NCBI RefSeq assembly: GCF_000023925.1
Contig: NC_013169.1
Span: 1,488,001 to 1,552,000 of the forward strand
Direction of reading: 5' to 3'
Source: Kytococcus sedentarius DSM 20547
GTDB lineage: Bacteria; Actinomycetota; Actinomycetes; Actinomycetales; Dermatophilaceae
Length of the DNA: 64,000 bases
Under the pieces are notes generated by a model, which did no database searches, was not told the origin of the DNA, and worked only from the letters and a program-made list of their open reading frames with translations. The position numbers were made by a program, and so were the translations under genes. Shown here one piece after another: positions 7,469 through 18,197 of this stretch; position 1 is the stretch's first letter; the number at the start of each line of letters is the position of its first letter.

Positions 7469-8961
7469 ATGGCCGCCGGCACGGGCCCGGAGAGGGCCAG
7501 CATCATCGTCACCAACTTCGACTCGGTGGCCCAGGCCCGGGTGTGGCGCGAGAAGGGCTCGGATGCCGCCATCGAGCAGATGGTCGTCATGCTCCGCACC
7601 GCCGTCCTGCTGGGTGAGAACCTCCAGCTCGACCGCAACCAGGTCTTCGACGGGGTGTTCTTCCTCGCCCTCGGCCCCGACCGCATCGCTGCCGAGCTCG
7701 GTCTCCCACCGGGTGCTCCCCTACCCATCACCATGACCGGCATCGCCCCCGATGGGGTGGAGCCCGGCCAGCGCGTGGTGCCTCCGCCGGACGCCCGCTC
7801 GACCGCCCGGCGGAGGTGGTGCGCCGTGCTGCGGCCGACTTCGTCACCGCCCAGCTCACCCACGTGAGGATCACGAACTTCCTGGCCTCGTCGTCGGCCC
7901 TGATGGCGGTGAACGGCACCAAGCAGGGCGACGAGTGGCTCTTGCCACCCGCCGGTGACGCCTGGTTCCCCGGCACCGGGTTCACCGACCGACTGCACCC
8001 CGTCGCCGACGACGCCGATACGCTGCGCCTCGTGTGCCGAGCCCAGGAGGCCTGGGCCGTGGCGATCCGGCACGGCCGAGTCGGTGTGGGCACCTGGGGC
8101 GGGGGCATCGACATCGCCGCCGGACTCCAGGACGAGCGCGCGGTCCTTGAGCGCAGCACCCACCCCACTCCCCTGGCCACCGAGGTGCTCGCCCTGACCA
8201 CCCCGGTGCGCAAGGAGGCGCTGTCCCAGATGACGGGCGCGGCTCTGAGGCGCCGCATCGAGCGCGAAGGGCACGTGCCGGCACCGGATGTCTTCGATGC
8301 GGACGAGGCACGGGAGCTCCGCTACGCCACCGAGCTCTGGTCGCGCGGCTACTACCGGGCCATCGCCGAGCGCGACGGCGCCATGCTCGTGGTCTTCTCC
8401 GAGTCGCCCCCGTCCGCCACACCGGACCCGCTGCGGGCGGCCTACGGCCTGGAGCTCCCGACGCGGACGTGGTGGGAACGGTTCCGGGACCGAAACCACG
8501 CTCCCTGGCAGCGGCGGGGCCTGGACTCGATGCGGGTCGACGGCGAGATCCTCGACGACATGCGGGACATCGACCCGGGCACCTTCCGCCAGCTCACCCG
8601 CACCTCCGCACGAGTCCTCACCCAGCTGCGCCAGCACCACGACCCCTCGGCGATGCTGGACCTCGCCTTGGCGACCAGGGAGGCCGTGGCCACGGTGCCA
8701 AGCCGTCGCCGACGCACCACTCGGACCCTCCTGCGGATGCTGCTGCTCTCGGCCATCGCGCTGGTGATCGGCTCCCTCAGCCTGCTGCCGGACCTGGTGG
8801 CGCTCCCGGACCACTGGCGCGTGATGGCCCTCGTCGCCAGTGCAGGGTTGGGCGCCCTCGCGGGCCTCCCCTGGGCGGACGTCGCGGAGCTGTTCCGGCT
8901 GAGGCGCTCCTCGCTGACCGCCACCCTCAACGCCTCCCCTGCTGAGAGGATTCACCGATGA
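7469..8961 (+). pseudogene. Unknown protein with C-terminal membrane segments, one frameshift
   Basis: The 5' part starts at ATG 7469, with TAGTCT at 7456-7461 as a leaderless-type -10 box, and reads well through IIVTNFDSVAQARVWREKG and RNQVFDGVFFLALGPDR to about 7790. The sequence then continues one frame over as DRPAEVVRRAAADFVTAQL to the stop at 8961. A single missing base near 7790-7800 explains this; restored length would be about 497 residues. Two hydrophobic helices (LLLSAIALVIGSLSLLPD and VMALVASAGLGALAGLPW) lie near the C-terminus. I do not recognise the family. The stop overlaps the NUDIX start. Confidence 0.6.
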
Positions 8962-9500
8962 GACCGCAGTGGACGACCGAGTGGCAGGCCGAGGACCAGC
9001 TGCTGAGGGTGGAGTCCGCCCCCCTCGAGGCCGGTGGGCGCCCCACGCGCCTGCACCGGGTGGTCACGGGCATCGCTGCCGGAGCGGGCGCCGTGGCCGT
9101 GGCGTCGCGCGACGGCTCGGTACTGCTGGTCCGGCAGGTGCGGATCATCCCCGGGGTGACCCTGTGGGAACTGCCGCGGGGGTCCGCGGACACCGGTGAC
9201 GTCGACCTGGTGGCCACGGCCCGCCGCGAGCTCACCGAGGAGACCGGTCTGACCACCCTTGGCGGTGAGCTGCTGGGCCACGTCTACCCCGACACCGGCC
9301 TGCTCGCCGCACGAGTTGGCATTGTGCTCGTGCACGTCGGCGAAGGGGCGACCTCGGAGCCGGATGGCGAGGTCGAGGAGGCCGACTGGTTCCCTCTCGA
9401 CGGGATCGCGCAGATGGTCGCCCGCGGGGACGTCTGCGACGGGATCACCCTGGCCGCGCTGGCGCTGGCCGAGGCGACCGGTGGGATCGCCCGGGACTGA
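8958..9500 (+). CDS. NUDIX hydrolase (ADP-ribose pyrophosphatase-like)
   Basis: The 180-residue protein has the Nudix box core ARRELTEETGL around residues 90-100, preceded by ELPRGSADTGD and followed by VYPDTGLLAARV, the arrangement seen in ADP-ribose or nucleoside-diphosphate-sugar pyrophosphatases. The usual first glutamate of the box is not in its standard place, but the metal-binding RE..EE core is intact. ATG 8958 overlaps the stop of the upstream gene (ATGA). Confidence 0.85.
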   Translation: MRPQWTTEWQAEDQLLRVESAPLEAGGRPTRLHRVVTGIAAGAGAVAVASRDGSVLLVRQVRIIPGVTLWELPRGSADTGDVDLVATARRELTEETGLTTLGGELLGHVYPDTGLLAARVGIVLVHVGEGATSEPDGEVEEADWFPLDGIAQMVARGDVCDGITLAALALAEATGGIARD

Positions 9501-9607
9501 CGGCGTTTCGGCGAGTCCCGTCGCACTCCCCCGATCCCTTCCGCCGCACGCCGTTCTCCACCGTCCACTCCCTCACCCGTCGTTGGCGTCCCGCGCACCC
9601 CACCACA

Positions 9608-10066
9608 ATGGAGCCCGTGGACCCCACTGACGACCTACGTGTACCGCCCGGCCCCGGCGCCCCGGGCGGCTTGGTCGTGCCCGCCGCCGAGCTCACCGAG
9701 CGCTTTTCTCGCGCCTCCGGCTCCGGCGGCCAGGGCGTCAACACCACCGACTCGCGGGTGCAGCTGAGCCTCGACCTCACCTCGACGACCGCCCTCTCCC
9801 CCGCCCAGCGCGACCGCGCCCTGAAGGCCCTCGCCACGCGGCTGGCTGGCGGGGTCCTCACGCTCGACGCGGCCGAGTACCGCTCCCAGCGCCGCAACCG
9901 CGCCGCCGCTCGAGAGCGCCTCGCCGCCCTCCTGCGCGATGCGGTGACTCCCCCGGTGCCGCGCCGCGCCACCCGCCCCACCCGCGGCTCGCAACGGCGC
10001 CGGCTGGAGGCCAAACGCCAACGCGCACAGACCAAGGCACAGCGCAGTCGGCCGTCCCCCGAGTAA
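9608..10066 (+). CDS. arfB: Peptidyl-tRNA hydrolase ArfB (ribosome rescue)
   Basis: The 152-residue protein has the release-factor GGQ motif in RASGSGGQGVNTTDSRV around residues 36-52, and ends in a lysine/arginine-rich tail. This is the ICT1/YaeJ layout: the GGQ loop hydrolyses peptidyl-tRNA on stalled ribosomes and the basic tail enters the empty mRNA channel. It is too short to be a canonical release factor and lacks codon-recognition domains. Confidence 0.9.
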   Translation: MEPVDPTDDLRVPPGPGAPGGLVVPAAELTERFSRASGSGGQGVNTTDSRVQLSLDLTSTTALSPAQRDRALKALATRLAGGVLTLDAAEYRSQRRNRAAARERLAALLRDAVTPPVPRRATRPTRGSQRRRLEAKRQRAQTKAQRSRPSPE

Positions 10067-10109
10067 GGTTGCCGCGCGCCCAACATCGTGCCCACCGCGG
10101 GCAGTAGCC

Positions 10110-10131
10110 GGACGACAGGGGGACGACAGGG
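10110..10131 (+). repeat. Two tandem copies of an 11-base unit
   Basis: GGACGACAGGG occurs twice head to tail, 46-67 bases upstream of the PIG-L deacetylase start. It may be part of the promoter region; two copies are too few to say more. Confidence 0.3.
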
Positions 10132-10176
10132 GGGGCCGGGAACCTGACCTTTCCCCTCCCGAGAGCAGGCCCTCCC

Positions 10177-11061
10177 GTGACCCCCTCCCCCACTCGTCGC
10201 ACCGTGCTGTCCGGTGCCGCGTCCGTCGCCACCTTGGCCGCCCTGACCCGTCCCGCCACCGCCACCGGCCCGGCCCCGGCCGCGTCGACACCCGGCCCCT
10301 CATCGACCCTGCCCACCTGGGGCACCGGCCACGTGGCGCTGTTCTTCGCAGCCCACCAGGACGACGAGCTGCTGCAGATGGGCAGCCAGGTCCGCGCCGA
10401 CGTGGAGGCCGGCCACCACGTGGTGGTCGTGAACTGCTCCGACGGCAGCGCCTCGGGGGCGCGGGCCGGCCGGGTGGCGCAGCGGCTCGGATACGTCCCC
10501 ACCGTCGAGGACTTCGTGCGCGTGCGGGACCACGAGTTCCTCGAGTCGTGCGCCCGCCTGGGTGTGCCCATCCAGGGGCGCGTCATCTCCCCCGACCGGT
10601 ACGCCGACGGGACGGGCACGCGTGAGCTGGCCGCCCGCATCGTGGATCAGTGGGTCACCCGCTTCCCCACCGCGCTGGTGCGCTGCCACTCGTTCCTGGA
10701 CGCCCACCGCGACCACCGCTCCATCGGTGATGCGGTGGACAACCTAGTGACCACCCACCAGCTGAACGTCGCCAACGACGTGCGCTTCTTCTTCTCCCGC
10801 CGGTACCTGGGCGTCCTGGACACCCCGCCGCTTCAGCAGGTGCGGCGTCCCGTCGGCGACGTGGAGCAGGCCCCTTTCCGCGCCGCCGAGGTCGCCCACG
10901 GCCGATGGGGTGTGGGGTACCTGTCCACCTGGGGCTACTTCGACTCGCACCGCGCCGACCCGGTCTCGTACTGGCACCGCGACTCTTCGGCGATGCCGCG
11001 CCCCGCCGCGGGACGCCCCACCCACCTGCCGGCCGGTACCCCCGCCGGCTTCGACTGCTGA
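10177..11061 (+). CDS. Secreted PIG-L family deacetylase (Tat signal)
   Basis: Start GTG 10177. The N-terminus TRRTVLSGAASVATLAALT has a twin-arginine signal with a hydrophobic stretch, so export by Tat is likely. The mature part shows the zinc-binding AHQDDELL near residue 59 and HRDHR near 182, the PIG-L/LmbE motifs of N-acetylglucosaminyl or mycothiol-type deacetylases. The frame closes at 11061 after LPAGTPAGFDC. A cell-wall-binding ORF without signal peptide begins 13 bases later, and one base removed from the C5 run at 11039-11043 would fuse the two. Confidence 0.85.
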   Translation: MTPSPTRRTVLSGAASVATLAALTRPATATGPAPAASTPGPSSTLPTWGTGHVALFFAAHQDDELLQMGSQVRADVEAGHHVVVVNCSDGSASGARAGRVAQRLGYVPTVEDFVRVRDHEFLESCARLGVPIQGRVISPDRYADGTGTRELAARIVDQWVTRFPTALVRCHSFLDAHRDHRSIGDAVDNLVTTHQLNVANDVRFFFSRRYLGVLDTPPLQQVRRPVGDVEQAPFRAAEVAHGRWGVGYLSTWGYFDSHRADPVSYWHRDSSAMPRPAAGRPTHLPAGTPAGFDC

Positions 11062-11074
11062 GCCGGAGCTGACG

Positions 11075-11968
11075 ATGCCCCCCACACCCCTCCAGCACCG
11101 CTTCGCCGGCCCGAACCGCTACGAGACCGCAGTGGCCGTCTCCCGCGCCTGCTTCCCCACCAGCCCGACGGTCTTCCTGGCCACCGGCGAGAACTTCCCC
11201 GACGCGCTGGCGGCCGGCGCGGTGGCCGGCGCGCTCGGCGCTCCCCTGCTGCTCACGCGCGCCCGCCGCCTGCTGGACCCGGTGGCCGCGGAGCTGGTGC
11301 GCCTCGCCCCGCGCGAGGTGGTGGTCGTGGGCTCGGGCACCGCCGTCTCGATGCTGGTCGCCGACCTCGTCGCACACCGCACCGGCGCCGTCGTGCGCCG
11401 CATCGGGGGGTCGGACCGCTACGCAACGGCCGCGGCGGTGGGTGACCTGCTCACCACTCCCCAGCACGAGGTGTTCGTCGTCTCCGGGGAGAACTTCCCC
11501 GACGCCACCGCGGCAGCGGCTGCCGCCGCACACCGTGGCGCCTCGATGGTGCTGACCCGCCACGACCGCCTGCCCGCCGCGTCCCTGGAGGCCCTGGTGC
11601 GGCGCAACCCCGCGACGGTCACCGTCGTGGGCGGCACGGACGTCGTCGGCCGGGCCGTGACCGACGCGATCACGCGCCAGGTGCGCCCCACCACCCTGCG
11701 CCGCGTGACCGGCTCCAACCGGTACGCGACCGCAGCAGCGGTCGCGCGGTACGTCTGGCCCGACGGCAGCCCCCGGGCGCTGCTGGCGACGGGCGAGAAC
11801 TTCCCCGACGCCCTGGCCGCCGGACCCGCCGCCGCGCTGGTCGGCGCCCCGGTGCTGCTGACCCGCGCACGCTGGGTGCCCTCGCAGACCACGGCGGCCC
11901 TGACCACCCACGGCACACGCGAGATCGGGCTCGTCGGGGGTGCAGACGTGGCCCGCGCACCCGCCTGA
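11075..11968 (+). CDS. Cell wall-binding repeat 2 protein (three CWB2 repeats), no own signal peptide
   Basis: The ATG at 11075 is followed by three repeats of the PF04122 type. Each has the starter (FAGPNRYETAVAVSR, IGGSDRYATAAAVGD, VTGSNRYATAAAVAR) and the strand motif G.NFPDA (ATGENFPDALAAG twice, SGENFPDATAAA once). Three CWB2 copies normally make one cell-wall anchoring unit. The ORF has no secretion signal. Reading upstream in its frame gives a Pro/Thr/Ser linker (PPASTAEPELTMPPTP), so it probably is, or was, the C-terminal half of the PIG-L protein. Confidence 0.8.
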   Translation: MPPTPLQHRFAGPNRYETAVAVSRACFPTSPTVFLATGENFPDALAAGAVAGALGAPLLLTRARRLLDPVAAELVRLAPREVVVVGSGTAVSMLVADLVAHRTGAVVRRIGGSDRYATAAAVGDLLTTPQHEVFVVSGENFPDATAAAAAAAHRGASMVLTRHDRLPAASLEALVRRNPATVTVVGGTDVVGRAVTDAITRQVRPTTLRRVTGSNRYATAAAVARYVWPDGSPRALLATGENFPDALAAGPAAALVGAPVLLTRARWVPSQTTAALTTHGTREIGLVGGADVARAPA

Positions 11969-12074
11969 CCCGTTCCCCACCGGGCTGCCGCCGCTGGCAC
12001 CGCGACCCCCGCCGTCGAGAGCGCACCCAGCGGCCCGACCGCAGGCACGAACGCAGGGCCCTCCAGGCCGGGCG

Positions 12075-12080
12075 TACCGT
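12075..12080 (+). promoter_or_regulatory. -10 box TACCGT of the MalY-type gene
   Basis: TACCGT lies seven bases before ATG 12088, placing transcription start at or near the A of the start codon, with no ribosome-binding site. This fits a leaderless mRNA. The rest of 11969-12087 holds no gene. Confidence 0.45.
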
Positions 12081-12087
12081 CGGGGAC

Positions 12088-13248
12088 ATGGCCACCTCGC
12101 ACCTCCCGGACCCCTTCGACCTGACCCTCGAGCAGCTGCAGCGCCGTCGCAGCGCCAAGTGGACCCACGCACCCCACGCCGGGGTGCCGATGTGGGTGGC
12201 GGAGATGGACGTCCGCCTCGCCGAGCCCGTCGCGCAGGCGCTGCACGACGCCATCGACGCCGGGGACACCGGCTACCCCGGTGACCACGCCGCGTTCGCC
12301 CGGGCCTACGCGGACTTCGCCGAGTCGCGATGGGGGTGGCGCCCCGACATCGCCCGGACCGAGACCTTCAGCGACCTGGGTGCCTCGGGCACCGCACTGC
12401 TGCGTCTGCTGGCGGGCCCGTCGAACACCGTGGTCCTGACCACGCCGGTCTACAACGCGTTCTACCTGTGGTGCGCCGCGGCCGAGGTGAGGCCCGTGGA
12501 GGTGCCGCTGCGGGCCGCCACCGAGGCCGCCCGGCTGGACCTGCCCGGCATCGAGGCCGCCCTCGAGGCGGGCACCCGGGTGGTCCTGCTGAGCAACCCG
12601 CACAACCCCACCGGTGCCGTGCCCACCCGCGACGAGCTGACCGCCTTGGCCGAGATCGCCGACCGGCACGGCGCAGTGGTCATCGCCGACGAGATCCACG
12701 CCCCGTTGACCCACCCCGGGGCACGGTTCACGCCGTACCTGTCGGTCTCCGAGGCGGCCCGCCGCACCGGGGTCTGCACCACGTCGGCGTCCAAGGCGTT
12801 CAACCTCGCCGGCCTCAAGGCCTCCCTGCTCATCACCGACGCCGCCGGCCCCGAACTGACCGGCCTGCCGGACCCCCACGGCCGCAACGTGGGCCACCTG
12901 GGGGTGCTCGCCGCCGAGGTCGCCTTCCGCGAGGGCGGCGCGTGGCTCGATGCGGTGACGCACCAGGTGGCGCGCAACGCCGCTCACGCCCGGGAGCGCC
13001 TGGCCGCCGAGCTGCCGGAGCTGGGCGTCAGCGACCCGCGCGCCTCCTACCTGCTGTGGCTTGACTGGCGCGCGTACGACCTGGGCGACGACCCGACCGG
13101 TGTGATCGCCGAGCGGGCCGGGGTCGTGCTCAGCGCCGGCCCGGCCTTCGGGGCAGGCGGCACCGGGCACGCGCGGATGAACATCGGCACCACGCCGGCG
13201 ATCCTCGACGAGGCGATCGACCGGCTGGTGGCTGCCTTCGGCCGCTGA
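12088..13248 (+). CDS. MalY/PatB-type aminotransferase, probable cystathionine beta-lyase
   Basis: The 386-residue fold type I PLP enzyme has the MalY-type N-terminus (SAKWTHAPHAGVPMWVAEMD), the cofactor-binding SNPHNPTGAV and VVIADEIHAPL, and the Schiff-base lysine in TSASKAFNLAGLK. Members of this branch cleave cystathionine or other C-S bonds and some act as transcription modulators. The close match of the W.AEMD and IHAPL motifs to MalY/PatB favours a beta-lyase over a plain aminotransferase. Confidence 0.85.
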   Translation: MATSHLPDPFDLTLEQLQRRRSAKWTHAPHAGVPMWVAEMDVRLAEPVAQALHDAIDAGDTGYPGDHAAFARAYADFAESRWGWRPDIARTETFSDLGASGTALLRLLAGPSNTVVLTTPVYNAFYLWCAAAEVRPVEVPLRAATEAARLDLPGIEAALEAGTRVVLLSNPHNPTGAVPTRDELTALAEIADRHGAVVIADEIHAPLTHPGARFTPYLSVSEAARRTGVCTTSASKAFNLAGLKASLLITDAAGPELTGLPDPHGRNVGHLGVLAAEVAFREGGAWLDAVTHQVARNAAHARERLAAELPELGVSDPRASYLLWLDWRAYDLGDDPTGVIAERAGVVLSAGPAFGAGGTGHARMNIGTTPAILDEAIDRLVAAFGR

Positions 13249-13339
13249 GGGGGGCCCGCCACGTCCAACGACCGCACCGCACGGCCCCAGGGCCACCCCC
13301 CTGAGCCGAACTCGGTTGCCCCCCTTACGCTTTCCCGCC

Positions 13340-14725
13340 ATGCGCACGGACACCCGCTCAGCACTGCGTCCCTCCCAGGTCGTGATCATCGGCTCGATGG
13401 TCTTCGGGCTCATGTTCGGCGCCGGCAACCTCATCTTCCCGGTGGAGCTCGGCCGGGGCGCGGGCAGCCAGACCCCCTGGGCCACGCTCGGCTTCCTCGT
13501 GACCGCGGTCGGGCTGCCGGTGCTGGCCATCATCGCCAGCGCCCTGTCGGGCAGCCGGAACGTCCAGGAGATGGCCCGCCCCGTGGGGGTCCTCTACGCC
13601 GCGGGCTTCACCGTCCTGCTCTACCTGGCGATCGGCCCGATGCTGGCCATCCCCCGGACCGCGACCGTCTCCTACGAGATCGGCCTGGCCCCGGTGGTCC
13701 CTGCTGGCCACCAGCAGCTCGGCCTGGTGCTGTTCTCCACGGCCTTCTTCACCCTCACGCTGGCGGCGGCCTTGCGGCCCGGGAGGCTCATCGACTGGGT
13801 GGGGCGCTACCTGACCCCGGCCTTCCTCGCCCTGCTCGCCGTCCTGCTCGTGGCGGCCGTGGCCGTGCCGATGAACAGCTCCCCGCTGGCCGACCCGGGC
13901 AGCTCGGCCACCCAGTCGCTCAGCGACGGCTTCCTGGACGGTTACAACACCCTGGACGCCCTGGCGGGTCTGGCCTTCGCCATCGTCATCATCGAGGCCG
14001 TGCGCCGGTACGGGGTGCGCGACCGGGCCCGGGTGGCGGTCGCCACCGCCCAGGGCGGGGTGCTGGCGGGGCTGGCGATGGCCGCCGTCTACGGTGCTCT
14101 GGCCTTCCTGGGCGCCACCTCGGTGGGCGCCGTGCCCCGGGCCGACAACGGCGGCGCGGTCCTGGCGCAGTCCAGCGAGCACTACTTCGGGTCCTTCGGC
14201 ATCTGGCTCATCGGCGCCATCGTGGTGCTGGCCTGCCTGAAGACCTCCATCGGCCTCGTCGTCGCCTGTGGCGAAATGTTCTCCGAGCTCTTCGGCACCC
14301 CCACGGCCTACCGGCTGTGGACCGTGGGTTTCGTCCTGGTCTCCTGGGGGCTCTCCAACCTGGGCCTGACCACCATCGTGGAGTGGTCGGTGCCGGTGCT
14401 GGTGCTGCTGTACCCGCTGGCGATCGTGACCATCGTCCTCGGTCTGCTCACGCCCTGGCTGGGCCGGCCGCCGGTGGTGCACCGGTTCGCCATCGGGTTC
14501 GTCGCCGTGGCCGCGGTGGTCGACTTCGTCGTGGCCCTCCCGGTGACCCTGCCGGGCAGCGACGCGCTCGGGCGGCTGGCCGGGCAGCTGCTGCCCGGGT
14601 ACTCCGCCGGCTTCGGGTGGGTGGCTCCGGCCCTGGTCGGCTTCCTGGTCGGCCTGCTGGTCCACCGGCTGTCCGGTGGGCGCGCCGACGACTCCCCCGC
14701 GGGGTCCGCACCTACGCTCGCGTGA
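13340..14725 (+). CDS. brnQ: Branched-chain amino acid transport protein (LIVCS family)
   Basis: The 461-residue protein has about 12 hydrophobic helices and the family start VVIIGSMVFGLMFGAGNLIFP. BrnQ proteins import leucine, isoleucine and valine with sodium. I start at ATG 13340 (MRTDTRSALRPSQ); a TACGCT eight bases upstream suggests a leaderless transcript. The TGA stop overlaps a following ATG at 14725 that opens a short frame (MRTSWADGETHLVRGISW) which I cannot assign. Confidence 0.9.
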   Translation: MRTDTRSALRPSQVVIIGSMVFGLMFGAGNLIFPVELGRGAGSQTPWATLGFLVTAVGLPVLAIIASALSGSRNVQEMARPVGVLYAAGFTVLLYLAIGPMLAIPRTATVSYEIGLAPVVPAGHQQLGLVLFSTAFFTLTLAAALRPGRLIDWVGRYLTPAFLALLAVLLVAAVAVPMNSSPLADPGSSATQSLSDGFLDGYNTLDALAGLAFAIVIIEAVRRYGVRDRARVAVATAQGGVLAGLAMAAVYGALAFLGATSVGAVPRADNGGAVLAQSSEHYFGSFGIWLIGAIVVLACLKTSIGLVVACGEMFSELFGTPTAYRLWTVGFVLVSWGLSNLGLTTIVEWSVPVLVLLYPLAIVTIVLGLLTPWLGRPPVVHRFAIGFVAVAAVVDFVVALPVTLPGSDALGRLAGQLLPGYSAGFGWVAPALVGFLVGLLVHRLSGGRADDSPAGSAPTLA

Positions 14726-14914
14726 TGCGTACCTCCTGGGCCGACGGCGAGACCCACCTCGTGCGCGGGATCTCCTGGACCGACCGCGAGCGCCCCGTCC
14801 TGCAGCTGCTCGACATCGCGGGCGGCGCGGTGGGAACTGGGGCGCCGGGGCAGCCTGCGGCACAGGGTCGGTGTCCTGCAAACGGCCGGCCGACGCGCGT
14901 GCCATGCTGCCGAG

Positions 14915-16303
14915 GTGACCACCGCCACCGCCCCGACGGCCGACCCCCGCCGCGAACGTACCCGCGCCCACCAGCGCGCGTGGGGGTGGTACGACTGGGC
15001 CAACTCGGCCTACGTGACCACCACCGGCACGGTGCTGATCGGGCCGTACCTCACCCAGCTGGCCACCGCTGAGGCGTGCCCGGACCTGGCCACCGACGAG
15101 ACCTGCACGGCCACCCTCGACGTGCTGGGCCTGCCCGTGGCCGCGGGCTCGCTGGCCTCCTACACGATCACGGTGGCCACGATCGTCTCCGTCCTGGTGG
15201 TGCTGGTGGTCGGTGCGATCGCCGACCGCACGCGGCGGCCGGTGCGACTGTTGGGCCTGCTGGCCTGGGTGGGCTCGCTGGCGGCCATGTCGATGGTCTT
15301 CCTCAGCGGCAGCTCGTGGCAGCTGGGGGTGCTGCTGGTCATCATCGGCAACGTGGCACTGGGGGCCTCGACCGTGGTCTACGACGCGCTGCTGGTGCGC
15401 GTGGCGGGCCCCGACGAGCGGGACCGGGTCTCCTCGCGGGCCTGGGCGATGGGGTACGCCGGCGGCGGGCTGCTGCTGGCGGCGAACCTCGTGCTCATCC
15501 AGCTGCACGAGTCGCTGGGGATCGGCATGGAGACCGCGGTGCGCATCTCGCTGTTCTCCGCCGGGTTGTGGTGGGCGGTGTTCACCCTCGTGCCGGTGAT
15601 CGGGCTGCGCCGCGTCGTGGGCACCACGGCCGTCCCCGTGGAGCGCAGCGCCGGCCCGGTGGCCGGTTCGCTGCGGCAGCTGTGGTCCACCTTCAAGGCG
15701 CTGCGGAACTACCCCCAGACCCTGACTTTCCTGGTGGCCTACCTGCTGTTCAACGACGGCATCCAAACCGTCATCGCCTCGGCCAGCATCTACGGGTCCG
15801 AGGCTCTCGGGTTCGACACCGGGCAGCTGATGATGACCATCCTGCTCGTGCAGTTCGTCGCCGTCGGCGGGGCGCTGCTGTTCGGGCGCCTCGCGGCTCG
15901 CACCGGTGCCAAGAAGGCCGTCCTGCTGGGCGTGGGCCTGTGGGTCGTGGTGGTGAGCCTGGCCTACTTCGTCCCGCGCGGGGCGTTCCTCACCTGGCTC
16001 GGGTGCGCGGTCCTCATCGGCCTGGTGCTGGGCGGCACGCAGGCGCTGGCGCGCTCGCTCTACAGCCAGCTGGTGCCGGTGGGGCGCGAGTCGGAGTTCT
16101 TCGCCTTCTACCAGGCCGGCGAGCGCGGCACGTCGTGGTTCGGCACCCTCACCTTCGGGCTGGTCTTCCAGCTCACAGGCTCCTACCGCCCGGCGATCCT
16201 GGCCCTGCTGGTGTTCTTCGTGCTCGGCGGGTTGGTCCTGTCCCGGCTGGACGTGCGCCGCGGCATCGCCGATGCGGGCAACCCGCAGCCGGCCATCGTC
16301 TGA
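14915..16303 (+). CDS. MFS transporter, UMF1/Atg22-like
   Basis: The 462-residue protein starts at GTG 14915. The N-terminal [20 protein letters not shown] and [23 protein letters not shown] segments are characteristic of the UMF1 family (bacterial relatives of yeast vacuolar Atg22), which is thought to move amino acids or small molecules. About 12 hydrophobic helices are visible, and TRTG.K.A-type loops lie between helices. The upstream 14726-14914 stretch holds only the unassigned short frame after brnQ. Confidence 0.85.
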   Translation: MTTATAPTADPRRERTRAHQRAWGWYDWANSAYVTTTGTVLIGPYLTQLATAEACPDLATDETCTATLDVLGLPVAAGSLASYTITVATIVSVLVVLVVGAIADRTRRPVRLLGLLAWVGSLAAMSMVFLSGSSWQLGVLLVIIGNVALGASTVVYDALLVRVAGPDERDRVSSRAWAMGYAGGGLLLAANLVLIQLHESLGIGMETAVRISLFSAGLWWAVFTLVPVIGLRRVVGTTAVPVERSAGPVAGSLRQLWSTFKALRNYPQTLTFLVAYLLFNDGIQTVIASASIYGSEALGFDTGQLMMTILLVQFVAVGGALLFGRLAARTGAKKAVLLGVGLWVVVVSLAYFVPRGAFLTWLGCAVLIGLVLGGTQALARSLYSQLVPVGRESEFFAFYQAGERGTSWFGTLTFGLVFQLTGSYRPAILALLVFFVLGGLVLSRLDVRRGIADAGNPQPAIV

Positions 16304-16365
16304 CGGGTCCGCTCCCCCATCGTCCCGTCAGGCGTTCATGGGCGCCCGCGGGAGAGACTGCACCC

Positions 16366-16701
16366 ATGGACGTCCTGCGCTCGGTGCCCCTCTTCGTGCT
16401 CGCTGCCCTGCTGGAGATCGGCGGGGCCTGGCTCGTGTGGCAGGGGGTGCGCGAGCACCGGGGGATGGTGTGGGTCGGCGCCGGGATGGTGGCCCTCGGG
16501 CTGTACGGGCTCGTGGCCACCCTGCAGCCGGATGCGAACTTCGGCCGCATCCTCGCGGCCTACGGCGGGGTCTTCGTGGCCGGCTCGCTGGCCTGGGCGA
16601 TGGCGCTCGACGGCTTCCGGCCGGACCGCTGGGACCTCGCCGGTGCGGCCCTGTGCCTGGTGGGCGTCGCCGTCATCATGTACGCACCCCGCGGCGCCTG
16701 A
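16366..16701 (+). CDS. YnfA family small membrane protein (UPF0060)
   Basis: The 111-residue protein has four hydrophobic helices with the family motifs [19 protein letters not shown] at the N-terminus, [18 protein letters not shown] in the middle and [20 protein letters not shown] at the C-terminus. YnfA is related to small multidrug resistance proteins, but its role is poorly defined. Confidence 0.88.
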   Translation: MDVLRSVPLFVLAALLEIGGAWLVWQGVREHRGMVWVGAGMVALGLYGLVATLQPDANFGRILAAYGGVFVAGSLAWAMALDGFRPDRWDLAGAALCLVGVAVIMYAPRGA

Positions 16702-18165
<1,464 letters not shown>

Positions 18166-18197
18166 GGCTCGCCGGGGCGCGGACGGCGGGGTGGCGC

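Noticed and set aside
10110-10131. Tandem 11-base repeat as start of a CRISPR or iteron array
   Set aside because: Only two copies directly joined, no spacers. No CRISPR array or cas gene was seen in the window.
14725-14914. Short frame MRTSWADGETHLVRGISW after brnQ
   Set aside because: It overlaps the brnQ stop as a real gene might, but runs without homology into the next gene in the wrong frame. It could be a relic, but I cannot support it as a gene.
13358-15766. 802-codon minus-strand frame
   Set aside because: It lies opposite brnQ and the MFS gene and reads as low-complexity His/Gln/Gly/Arg sequence typical of shadow frames.
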